This document shows, in pieces, positions 20,986-31,253 of a stretch of DNA of 64,000 nucleotides. Made by a program: the position numbers and the translations under genes. The DNA comes from Chaetoderma sp. LZ-2023a (taxonomy: Eukaryota > Mollusca > Caudofoveata > Chaetodermatida > Chaetodermatidae), in contig CM067360.1 in assembly GCA_034401795.1 (NCBI GenBank), forward strand, positions 47,276,260 through 47,340,259, in the 5' to 3' direction. The notes beneath the pieces are model-generated. The model ran no database searches. It saw nothing but the letters and a program-made list of their open reading frames with translations, and was not told where the DNA came from. How positions within the stretch are numbered: the stretch's first letter is position 1; every line of letters begins with the position of its first letter.

Positions 20986-21587
20986 ACAAAGCCACAGTTA
21001 AATGATAACTGGTCAAATGTCGACTTATATGAAATAGAAATTGGCAGATAGCAATTTTAATGAAAATTTGCTCTCATCTGTAAAAAGAAATAGCAGTTTT
21101 ATTTGGTTCTGGCGAAGCTATGTTTACAATTTCATGATTTTCTGGCTTTGAAACAAGTTTTACACATTGTCAAGACAGTAAATCAGAAATTGTTCACTAG
21201 CGTATGGAGATTCCCCTGTATATTGAATGTATTTCTCGCTCAAAGATGATTTTACGTATTCTATTATGGTTAAAGTATGAAATAAACTTGTTAATATTAA
21301 TAAAAAATAACCAGATATTTAGCCGATAAGCGATTATTATTATTTTGAATTCAGCGGTAAAGTTACCAATTTTCGTTCGTCAAAAAAATATGTTTTGCAG
21401 GATTTCTGAATTACGACTCTGTGTTATATACCTGTATAAGGCTTTTTTGGCTCATATTTTGTCAAATTTTCCCCTGCATGTTATCTATTAGTGCACAATA
21501 TATTCGTGAAAGTAACCATTTTAAGGAATGGATTTCAATTTTTTCTTGAACACCTGGCCAAATATAAGTCTAGGCTTTAGGCGTTAA
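20986..21587. other. no gene recognised
   Basis: AT-rich with no extended open frame and no repeat identified. Confidence 0.4.
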
Positions 21588-21732
21588 ATTTTTTCTAAGA
21601 AAATTTCAATTTGCAGACCAAGTGAAGACTATTTTAGAAAAATGTTCAACAATCGTCTTCTCTTAGTCTGCAAATGGACATTTCTCAAGACCCCTACAGA
21701 AGCCGTCTTTGGCTGATATGAGTGTTAAAGGG
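21588..21732. repeat. family H1 TTAA-type hairpin element, short form
   Basis: TTAA flanks both sides (21584-21587 and 21733-21736). The right end is GTGTTAAAGGG. The arms GCAGACCAAGTGAAGACTAT and GTCTTCTCTTAGTCTGC pair, and the usual GACTGGCTC centre is missing. Confidence 0.65.
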
Positions 21733-22044
21733 TTAATAGACAATTTTTTGGATCAAAAGATTTTGTTTAAAACTTACTAGAAATGATCACATTGCTTCTT
21801 ACCATTTTGACTGATTTCAACCAGATTAGGTTGAAAGGACGCTACATGTATGATCATAGGCTCTAGAACATCCATTCAGAATTTTTATTCGTCAATTTTT
21901 TATGTGAAAACCTCAGATTTTATTAAAAATGTACCGGAAATTCTCACACGGTGACCCTTTGCCCTAGGTAAAGTGAATTCCATATGATTCACTATATGCT
22001 GTTGAACATTTTGAAACAAATTTGACTCTGACCTAGCTATTGAT
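21733..22044. other. no gene recognised; half palindromic core
   Basis: TGCTGTTGAACATTTTGAAA followed by CAAATTTGACTCTGACC near 22000 is one arm of the core palindrome without its partner. Confidence 0.4.
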
Positions 22045-22123
22045 TCTAGGAGGTCATGGAATTTTTTAATTTTAGTCATGGAAAAGTCATGGAATTTCAA
22101 ATACTGAAAGGTATACAAACCCT
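22045..22123. repeat. end of a small hAT-like element (CATGGAA repeats)
   Basis: GGTCATGGAATTTTTTAATT, GTCATGGAAAAGTCATGGAA and the terminal TATACAAACCCTG match the right end of the element at 29855-30215. No left end was found. Confidence 0.55.
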
Positions 22124-23365
22124 GCTGTTAAATATGCCATATATCATGTTATTTAACTTTTTAACTTTAACTTTCAAGTGAACAGCCATTGCAAAAATAT
22201 TGATATCATCGGATAATGGGTTTTCGAGGGTGTAAACACATTTTCGCCGATTTAATATAAGAGTATAAGGATTTAATGTATGAGTATGAGTTATATCAAG
22301 AAATTTTTGTCAATTTCGTAACTAACAAACATTCACTGAAATAAAGCATGCATAAAAATAAACCTTAAAATAAACTTACAGCATATCCACTACCTGGTCT
22401 CCAGATGCAATCTCAGTATTGCGTCACATGTTTTGGAGAGTGATGTAATCGCGTAATTTCAACTCTAGCGAGTCACTGAATTAATGTAGTTTTTATGATT
22501 TGAGCAAAGGAAAGTCTGTCACCGACAATAATGCCATAAACGGGTCTGATACAAACACAGAACTTAATTTATAGTTGTAAATCCAGATCAGGTTATATTT
22601 AGCTTTTCGTGATAACCGGGTAGCAGCAAATTTCAGCCAAAACATTAAAAAAGTTAAAATCTCTCTCTCTTTTGGAAATTGGTAAATGTGGTATTGAAAA
22701 TGAACATAAGTGTTTTGTCTACCATAAAATAGAAAAAAATTATTAAAATTTATATCGTATGTGGTAACTAGGGCCTGTTTGAATTGCCATTGTGGGTAGA
22801 GAAAAATCAATTTAGATCTGAAAACTACATTTGTAAGTACCCCATGCCAGTTCCACGCTTCGGGAGAAATGGATTATTGCTATGGCAACGGATCTGCTAA
22901 GCTACTCAGGATAGTAACTGGCAGATGTTGTTGAACACAAAAACTGGATTGATTTGTATCATTTCCTTACGAATTATCAGTATTTTTATCATGGGTCAAA
23001 AAAGTAATAGTGAAAATACATGTTTTTCACTACACTGACATCAAAATGCTTAAAAATTCTAAGTGCGTCTTTTTCAAAATTTACACTTGTGGTGTAAAAA
23101 TACTGTATCTGTTTAATGACACATGATTTGTTGACATCACCTAAGCGATGCGCATGAGAGAACATCAAAAGTACGTACACTACCCTCGAAAACACCTTAC
23201 TGGACGATACACAGCTATTCGCCTAAAAAGTCACGCAATTTTGCCTCGAGCAAATTCGAGCCCCGGGATGATTAAATTAAAATGGAAAGACAAGGACGGA
23301 TCTAGATCATGTCAGTTTTGTTGGCTAGATAAGATATTCAATTATTTATGCTGTATTCATTATTA
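22124..23365. other. no gene recognised
   Basis: AT-rich. The open frames 22493-22810 (minus) and 22989-23195 (minus) have no recognisable domain or splice context. Confidence 0.35.
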
Positions 23366-24080
23366 GCTCACCTCATTAACTGCTTGAGCAATTTCAACCA
23401 GACTTGGCTGAAAGCCTACTTCTCGATAACCACTAGACCGATTTAAGTGAAACTGTGATGAAAGAACCCTAGCGTGGTACTCTTCAGAATTTGTATACAG
23501 AATTTTGATTGGTCAATTTTTACGGTGGCCATCTTGAATTTTCCAAAAAAATAGTGGGAAATCTTTTAAAACGCTACTTTTCATTAACAGCTTCAGCAAT
23601 TTCAACCAGACTTGGCTGAAAGGATACTAAGATGGTTGGTTTCAAAAAATTTATATACAGAATTTTGATTGGTAAATTTTTCTGGCGGCCGTCTTGGATT
23701 TTCTGAAAACTTCTCGAAATCACTTAAAAGCCAACTCAATAACCACATGGCCAATTTCAATAAAACTTGGATGGAAGAACGCTAGCCTAGTATGCTTCAG
23801 AACTTGTATACAGAATTTTGATTGGTAAATTTTTCCGGCAACCATCTTGGATTTCCTGAAAAATGGCGGGAAATCGTTTAAAACGCTACTCCTCATTAAC
23901 TGCTTGAGCAATTTCAACCAGACTTAGTTGGAACAATACTAGGCTGCTAGATTTCAGAACTTGTATACAGAATTTTAATTGGTCACATTTTTCTGGCAGC
24001 CATCTTTGATTTTCTGAAATTTTTGGGAAATCAGTTAAAAAGCTACTCCTAATTAACCGCTTGAACGAGTTCAAGCAATA
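23366..24080 (+). repeat. tandem repeat, about 150-165-bp unit, CCATCTTGGATTT type
   Basis: Each unit carries CTGCTTGAGCAATTTCAACC, AGACTTGGCTGAAAGGATAC, TTGTATACAGAATTTTGATT and GCCATCTTGGATTTTCTGAA. Starts lie near 23366, 23575, 23725, 23885 and 24045. The first unit follows TTAGCTCACCT, the terminal motif of a repeat common in molluscs. Confidence 0.8.
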
Positions 24081-25224
24081 AGTAAATATTTTAATTTTTT
24101 TAACAAATTTAGTCATTAAAACATTAAAAAAATAATCACTATCTTCGATCTAATCACATAATCGCGCAAGCCTAATGTATATCTCGGTGCATATACAGGC
24201 AGGAAGCTATGCCAATAATATCAAGCAGATGTAGTCATGGGAAATTTTCAAGTCAAAATATGCTTTGTATCAACAGGCCTCCACAACAAATTCTTTGAAA
24301 TCTATTTATACTCGCTAAAGACGCAAAATAGGAAACTTCAACTACTCGTCAACAACTCTCCTGCCAAGAAACCTTTGTGCGAACAAAGGGTCCATCAACT
24401 CTGTTTACATAAATAAATCAGATGCCTTGACAACGTAACCCTATGTGAGCGATAGTGAACTCTGTTTGTTGATCAAGGCAACTTAATGACGGTGCTTCTT
24501 GACAGTCACCCAATTCGGGTCGCGAGATCTTCATTTGTCTAGCATACTATGTATTTATTCATATGCATCATTAGCTAGTGTGTGCATATGCTTGATTTCC
24601 CTAATAACAATGTTTCTTGTCAATTATCCAGGAACATAATGTCAGGTATTTCTTTATCCGTCATACTGTGTGTTTACCAATATGCACATGTCTGCATGCG
24701 TACATACAAGAGTGTGTGATTGTCTGTGCGTGTCGTGCGTGGGCATGTACATGTACGTCATGAATGTTACAATCTGTCCATTTGTGTATAATCATTTCTT
24801 GTCAACACAACTCTTGCAGTTTAATTGCGATTCCTGTGAAAGTTGGTAAATGTTATTACGACCTAAAGATGTGCACGTGCCTTTTTCGACAATAGATATC
24901 GATATTTGCTTGAGTTATCTCCCTTGAGACATAAAATTCATCAAAATTGTCTTTCGGGCCTGATGAAGCTCTGCTTGCAATTTTTCACTATTTCTATTAC
25001 TTCGATACGCAGTGCTATGATTCTGTTTCGATGAAATGTATCGATATTGATTTATTCCCCCTGAAATATTTAAAATTCGTCAAAATTGTCTTACCGTTCA
25101 TGACAGATCGCGAAGAATTTTGAACCTATACTCTCAATTCCTTTGTCACTGGATATATTGCTTGAAGAAGCAGTGATATGATTCCATTTCGAAGAACTTC
25201 ATCCTTATTTGCCTACGTTATCGC
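24081..25224. other. no gene recognised
   Basis: Includes a TG-rich stretch near 24700-24760. Nothing coding was identified. Confidence 0.35.
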
Positions 25225-25390
25225 CCTTGGAAAACTTAAAATTCACCAAAATTTTCTTGATATGGCATAATCTTTGAATGGAATTGAACCTGCACTTGCA
25301 CATCTTTCTCAGTGGCACCAAAATTTTCTTGATAGGGCATAATCTTTGAACGGAATTGAACCTACACTTGCACATCTTTCTCAGTGGATA
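25225..25390 (+). repeat. two tandem copies of a 78-bp unit
   Basis: AAAATTTTCTTGATATGGCA, TAATCTTTGAATGGAATTGA and CACATCTTTCTCAGTGG are repeated once with few changes. The open frame on the minus strand here is a by-product. Confidence 0.8.
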
Positions 25391-26011
25391 TATTAAGGCG
25401 AGATGCAGTGTCAGGATTTCATTTTTCATTGATTAGTTTTTCTAAAAATATTGTCCTTTACAATTAAAGTTAGTTGATGTATGTTTATCTGAAATGTTTG
25501 GATCCCGGGCTGACATGCCATCTTCTGGTGGCTCTTGTTTAATGAGAACGGCACACATGACTCTGGAAGTCATCGATGTTGTTCTGGTTACGTACAGCAC
25601 AGATCTCGGTAGCAGGGATAGATACTGAAAAAGTGACGTGGTCTGCATGCCTATGAAAATCTGGTCCAATAATAAATCATCTCCGATGCCATCGCTACCA
25701 TGTAAGGAGTTGCATGCCTTGATGTCAAACATTAGTCAAATGACATCATTTAACCAAAATTGTTGCACAACGAGAGTAAAGTAACTCAATTGTCATCGCC
25801 AAGCGAAGCCTAATATCGCCTCACCCCAATGGGGAAAACATGTCAGACTCTGCCGCCCCTTGACCGGATTTAAACAATCTAAATATCTGTATTCAAATGT
25901 GCATTCGATGACGCTGTTCACTTAAAATGGATTATTATTTACAACACAACCTATCTATCATTCCTAATAAACACGCGTCACGCCATCAATCGGGTCAGTG
26001 ATATTTTATCA

Positions 26012-26240
26012 TTAGCTCACCTGGCCAGGTGAACTTATGCCATGGCAGTTGTCTATCCATCCGTCAACTGTTTATTTTAAATGACTTCTCAAGAACCATT
26101 GGGCCGATTTAAATTATATTTTGCAGGAAGCATCCTTAGGGCATAGCAGACCTGCCTACCATTACAGATTCTCCGTAGTTATTACGTAAATAGCATCCAA
26201 AATACAGTACTAAGGTCGGCTCCTCAAAACTATGGATGGG
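26012..26240 (+). repeat. dispersed repeat starting TTAGCTCACCTGGCCAGGTG
   Basis: After this palindromic start come GTCTATCCATCCGTCAAC, GACTTCTCAAGAACCATTGG and GCAGGAAGCATCCTTAGGGC. It is a dispersed repeat of a type widespread in molluscs. It shares the GGAAGCATCCTTAGGGCAT phrase with the array at 27440-28930. Confidence 0.65.
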
Positions 26241-26589
26241 AAAAAGTTGGTGAATCACGGTAATATGCACAGGCATTAAAAATTACAGAAACTTGTTAAA
26301 ACAAGCTTACGCGGTCACCGGTATGCAATAGACAAGGCAAAACAAGCCTCACCTCAAACTTGTCGCACACGTTGATAGCTAAATAACAGGTGCTATTCAT
26401 CGCGTTGAGTAATAATACCTGCCATTTCTCATAAAATGTCAACAAACATGACATCTTGTCAGTCTCAAAATCCTGTAGCTGCAGCAAGACTCTTCATTAG
26501 TTCTTCTTTTCATTCGCTGATCATACCGCCAGTCCTGTAAGTGACTATCGACATGATCATAAGCGTTAAGTGCGTGGATCCATGGTTTA

Positions 26590-26745
26590 TTAGAGTGTGG
26601 CGTGCAGCCTGGAACCTCCGTCTTCAGCACTCGAGGTTTCTGTCAGGGTTACCTCACCCTTACTTCCTGTAGTCGCCTCTTACCACACACAGAGGATACG
26701 GAAGGTGTATTCTAAGCCCCACCTACAGGGTTACCGCTAGACTGA
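26590..26745 (-). repeat. SINE-like segment
   Basis: On the minus strand: GGTGGGGCTTAGAATACACC, TTCCGTATCC and GTGGTAAGAGGCGACTACAG. The GTAAGAGGCGACTA phrase recurs in short interspersed repeats of molluscs as I remember them. I cannot show a full RNA polymerase III promoter, so the class is tentative. Confidence 0.4.
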
Positions 26746-27149
26746 CATCACTAAACTATGTAGATAACCTTACCTACATCCAAGATACATACCGGGAACG
26801 TATCACAATTGAGTAATATTTGTAAAAAATATCGTAAAAATCCGTTGTTTTTGTGAATTTCAAACATTGAATCAGTTGAATTTAGACCACTGTCATGGAA
26901 GTATTGGCCACGGAAATGTAAATGTGCTTGTAAAGTGAGATAAATTTCATTTAAAGAATTCCTGAATGTCGCGATCATGGGGAAATGGAAATATCCTGCA
27001 CTGGTATGTGGTAAAGTAATTTGATATTCAAATTTGAGTGTTAAATTGGATGCTCAACTAAGTAAGATATTCCAATCTTTTTCCCTGTTTGTTGATAGGG
27101 GTGAATTGGGGTGGGTGGTGTGGCGGTTCAACCCCGTAAAATGTTAACT

Positions 27150-27245
27150 TAGCCAGTCATTCCAGTAACAAATTTTCAATTATAGTCTTCCGTAAGAAGA
27201 CTATTTTTGACAAATTTATTAGTGTTAAATTTTCAAAAAATAACT
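27150..27245. repeat. family H1 hairpin remnant, rearranged
   Basis: CCAGTCATTCCAGTAACAAA TTTTCAA, then GAAGACTATTTTTGACAAAT, then TTAAATTTTCAAAAAATAAC. Arms of the H1 family are present in an altered order. Confidence 0.5.
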
Positions 27246-27439
27246 AGATCTTAAAAATATCTTGAATAAATTTGAAGGATAATGGTGGAGTGTGTGTGCC
27301 GTATGTAAAGAGTTTAATTTTCATTAATTCATACCTTTTCATGCTTTTATAATTGCTTTATTTCATACTGAAAGACTGAAAACTACTGAAAAACCATTAC
27401 TGATTGACATGGTGAAATGACTGAAAATCATGGTTTTCC

Positions 27440-28930
27440 CACTGGAAACTACTGATTGAGTTTATATAGGGATCCAGGTTTGTTCAAACGAAGCTGATCG
27501 GCCCATTTGGCTAGTGGCCATCTTGAATTTTGGCCAATTTTAGGAAATGTCTTTAAAAATCTTCTCCGAAACCGCTTGGTTGATTGATTCAAAACTGATG
27601 AAACAGCATCTAGCGGCAATGGTGAACCAAGTTTGTTCAAAGGAACTTGATAGACCATATGGTTCGGCAGCCATCGTGGATGACCTATTTTTTTTTAAAA
27701 CAACTTCTAGAACCGCTGACCGGATCAGGCCCAAATTTGAGAAATATTATTAGGATTAAAGTTTGTTGAAGAAAAGTTGATACGTAAAAAAACCATGGCC
27801 ACTGTGGGCCAATCAAAATGTAGCATGTTTGGTGGCCATATTGGTTTTTGTATTTGGTGGAGTTTGTAGCCAAAATTGGTTTTGTATAGGTTTTTGGGTA
27901 TGTTGATCTCAAATTTGCCTCTTTCGAAGCGATCGGATAAATGGTTTGGCGAGCATCTTGGATTGCTTTCTGGTCAAAAACTTCCATGGTAAAGTAATGG
28001 GAAATTTAAAATCTCTTCCCGAGAACTGCTGGATCGATTTCAATTATATTTGGCGGGAAGCATCCTTAGGGCATATGGATCCAAGTTTGTTCAAACAAAG
28101 CCAATTTGGCCAATGGCCATCTTGGATATTTGGCTGATTTTTAGAAACTTCTTTAAAAAATCTCCGAAACCGCTTGGCAGATCAATTCAAGACTCATCAT
28201 CTAGGGCCAGAGCTGTACCAACTTTGTTCAAGGGAACTTGATTGGCCAGATGGTTCGGCGGCCATCTTGGATGACCTCATTTTCATGAAAACGACTTCTC
28301 CATAACCATTAACCACCAAATTTGGGGAATATTATTAGAGACTAAGGGTCATTAAAGTTTGTTTAAGAGAAGTTGATATGTAAGAAACCGTGGACCACTC
28401 AAAATGTAGCGTGTTTGGCGGGCATATTTGGATTTTTTTATTTGATGGGTTTTGAAACAGAAATTGGCTTTATATAGGTTTTTGGATATGCTGAGTTCAA
28501 AGTTGCCACTGTCGAAATTCTTGGATAAACTGTTTGCTGACCATCTTGGATTGTTTTACCTCCAAAAACTACCATAGTAAATCAATTGGAAATTTAAAAT
28601 CTCTTCTCAAGAAGCGCTAGGCCGATTTCAACCAAACTTGGCAGGATGTATCCTTGGTTCATAGAGATCCAAGTTTGTTCAAAATGAAGCCGATCCGCCA
28701 ATTTTGCCAGCGGTTATCTTGGATTTTAGCCGATTTTTAGAAACACATTTAAGAATCTTCTCAGTAATGGCTTGGCCAATTGATTCAAAACTCATTAACC
28801 ATCATCTAGGGACTCACGGTGTTCTTGAGAACCGAATTGCTCCATCAATCATCTTGAATGACATAGTTTACACGAAAACATCTCCCGATACTAGAAAGAC
28901 GCTAGTTCCAGCCGCCATCTTGTTCAAGTG
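27440..28930 (+). repeat. tandem repeat, about 600-bp unit, CCATCTTGGAT type
   Basis: GATCCAAGTTTGTTCAAA recurs near 27471, 28078 and 28667. Between these lie repeated GGCGGCCATCTTGGATGACC, TTCTCCGAAACCGCTTGG and TTTGTATAGGTTTTTGG blocks. There are about two and a half copies with substantial divergence. It may be a non-coding array inside a DNA transposon. The many small open frames here are repeat by-products. Confidence 0.75.
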
Positions 28931-29848
28931 ATTTTTATTGTTAGGTTTTACCAGTGGCCAATAATTCCAGGTGAGTGGCCGCAGTAGTGTTGTTCCGATT
29001 AATGATTTGATCGATGATTGATTGGTTTGCATGTTCAACCAACAGATCGATCATTATTTCAGAAATCGATTTTTGTTGTGTATAAATTGACGTTATTAAT
29101 ATATTTTAACTGGTCAAGCTAGAAAACGAATACTTTTTGGAAAAGATTTTAAATTTAATTGTTAGAACTATATAGTATTACTCCTTAGTCTAAGACATTA
29201 ATTCTTTCAGCACTGAAATAGTATGTTAATTTCAAAGCAACCTATAAGTCAGCAACAGTTTCCAGTCAAATTAACTTCAAAATATTCAACATATTGTTTC
29301 TTAAATTATTAAGAATGTGTCATACCTGCAACTTTGTTTGAAAGGGGAAGTTATCCTTGAACATGCTATAATTACTGCATTCAAAATGGGTAAAAAATGA
29401 GAACCAGTTATGATCAATCATTAATTGAGCGTCGGTTAGTATATTAAACCAATCATCGATCACAAAAATAGAACCAATTCCCAACATTAGGCCACAGAGA
29501 TTCTCACTTAATTGCACGTACAATTAGCCTTGGGGTGGTGTTTTAAAAGTGTTGTGTGCACTTATTCACATACCGCACAACCTACACAGTGGCCACTATT
29601 TTTACACTAGATATCTTTTTCACCACTAACCGGCCGATTGTCACACAACATGATCAATTCCTGCGGTGGTCCAGATGGGCTTTGTATGACTCACATCCGA
29701 CACCCCTCTGACTCGCCACAAAAAGCCCACAATAGTCAATATACTTGATTGAACTCCTCTCTGTCTCAGACACATGTTTTTTTATCTTAATGAGAAGATA
29801 TTGTCCATAATCCAATATCAGCTCAGACATCAAATGCTTATAGTCATC
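28931..29848. other. no gene recognised; half palindromic core near 29240-29300
   Basis: CAGTCAAATTAACTTCAAAA TATTCAACA without a clear partner arm. No coding signal. Confidence 0.4.
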
Positions 29849-30221
29849 TTAACTCGGGGGTTTGTACTGGTCACGGAAATCCTGGAACGTCATGGAATTT
29901 GAAAATTTTTTGTCGTAGGTCATGGAAAGTCATAGAAAAGGATAATCATGAAAAATAAAAGAAATGTATTGGCATAAATTACCGCCATCACCTCTATACA
30001 ATAAAGATTATGGCAACAGCTTATCAAAATAAGGCTTTGGCTTGGTTGTTGCAAAACGCAATATTCAGATATTTTCAGAATAACAGATCGTAATTTATGT
30101 AGCTATGTCTTAAACACAAATCTTCTAGATATTAATACTAGGAAGTCATGGAATTTGTTATTTTTTGTCATGAAAAGTCATGGAATTTCAAACATAGAAA
30201 GGTGTACGAACCCCGTTAACT
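29849..30221. mobile_element. 361-bp miniature hAT-like element with 6-bp target repeats
   Basis: The element 29855-30215 has ends CGGGGGTTTGTAC and GTGTACGAACCCCG and is flanked on both sides by TTAACT. Inside are repeated CATGGAA and GTCATGGAAAGTCAT phrases near each end, similar to the TATGGAAA repeats at the ends of the large hAT (2812-13747). There is no open frame, so it would need a transposase in trans. Confidence 0.75.
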
Positions 30222-30279
30222 GTCTCGCTGCAAGCCACCAGACAATAATTTGAATGAGCACAAACTGTTGACTTGCTGA

Positions 30280-30360
30280 ATATTTTGAAAATAATTTGAC
30301 TGAAAGTGGCTAAGCCACCAACAAACTTTCAGGCAAATTGTTTTCAAAATATTTAAGAAG
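30280..30360. repeat. core-palindrome hairpin copy
   Basis: TGCTGAATATTTTGAAAATA ATTTGACTGAAAG pairs with CTTTCAGGCAAATTGTTTTC AAAATATTTAA around a GGCTAAGCC-like centre. Confidence 0.6.
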
Positions 30361-30447
30361 TCCAGAGATATAACCTGTGGAATTTGTTGTCAGCAAAAAC
30401 GCAACAGTCAAGTGGTTAAAGCGATGTTTACACAATCAGATTTAGAC

Positions 30448-30858
30448 TTGGTGTACAATATCCCTTTCCACTTTGTCAACCCATACTATGACATCATAAT
30501 CAACTACGCGACATGTAGAATGACAACATAATGAATGACATCGATAAGTACATCACGAACGCATATTTGAAGACGAACTATGCATTGCTGTATGAATTGT
30601 ATGTCTTTACTATTTAATAAATATTCTGTTGAATATTTTGAAACTAATTTAACTGGGCGCCGTTGCTGCCATAGGCAGCAACAGGGCGCTGTTGCTGCCC
30701 AGTCAAATTAGTTACAATATATTCAACAATTTAACTAAAGTTTTGAGAAAATTGATAGGGAATTCGTGGATCGATCGATCCCAACACGAGCGATGTGTGG
30801 GTGGAGCTTAGCTAGAAGTGGGCGGGGCGTAGCCAAACCTGGAATGGTCTATTAGTTA
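30448..30858 (+). mobile_element. miniature element, family H2
   Basis: CCCTTTCCACTTTGTCAACC, then ATGACATCATAATCAACTAC, then the central palindrome (30623-30729, with CTGTTGCTGC repeats), then GATCGATCGATCCCAACACG and AACCTGGAATGGTCTATT. It lies upstream of the KNTC1 first exon. Confidence 0.75.
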
Positions 30859-30861
30859 ACG

Positions 30862-31124
30862 TGTACAGATGTCTATGGATTGTACAGCTAATTTACTATA
30901 AATCTCACACTATCATTCATATACACTTATTTTCGATTCAGAACAATTTATATGGAAATATTATTTCCCAAAAATTGTTTTGGAACCAAAAATGGCCCAC
31001 GGTTTGTGAATCGTGACTGAATAGTAATTTGTTTTGAATATCTAATTTGTTTTTAACAGGTATACCAATTAACTAGCAGTGAAAATAAACCTAATTACCA
31101 GCAGCACCTTTCTATGAGGCCATT
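30862..31124 (+). other. region just upstream of the KNTC1 start codon
   Basis: No CpG cluster or clear TATA element is visible. The start codon context is GCCATTATGA. The promoter may lie here or further upstream past the H2 element. Confidence 0.3.
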
Positions 31125-31253
31125 ATGACAGTCTGGAATCACGTGGAAACTGATTTTGGCAGCGATGAGACTGCAAATTTTGGGGCGCGACAAGAGACTG
31201 GTTCGTCGCTGTACCAAGTGGATACCATAGCCACAATCTCGCCAAGAGACAAG
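31125..31253 (+). CDS. KNTC1: KNTC1 exon 1 (coding)
   Basis: 43 codons from ATG: MTVWNHVETDFGSDET, then ...GSSLYQVDTIATISPRDK. The donor is GTGAGT, phase 0. This start is supported by alignment to the vertebrate N-terminus. Confidence 0.85.

Noticed and set aside
26590-26745. Possible tRNA gene
   Set aside because: Only box-like phrases are visible and their spacing is too wide for a tRNA. No cloverleaf can be drawn, so it is kept only as a SINE-like segment.
27449-28241. Several 60-100-codon open frames on both strands
   Set aside because: They coincide with the CCATCTTGGAT repeat array. Peptides repeat with the array.
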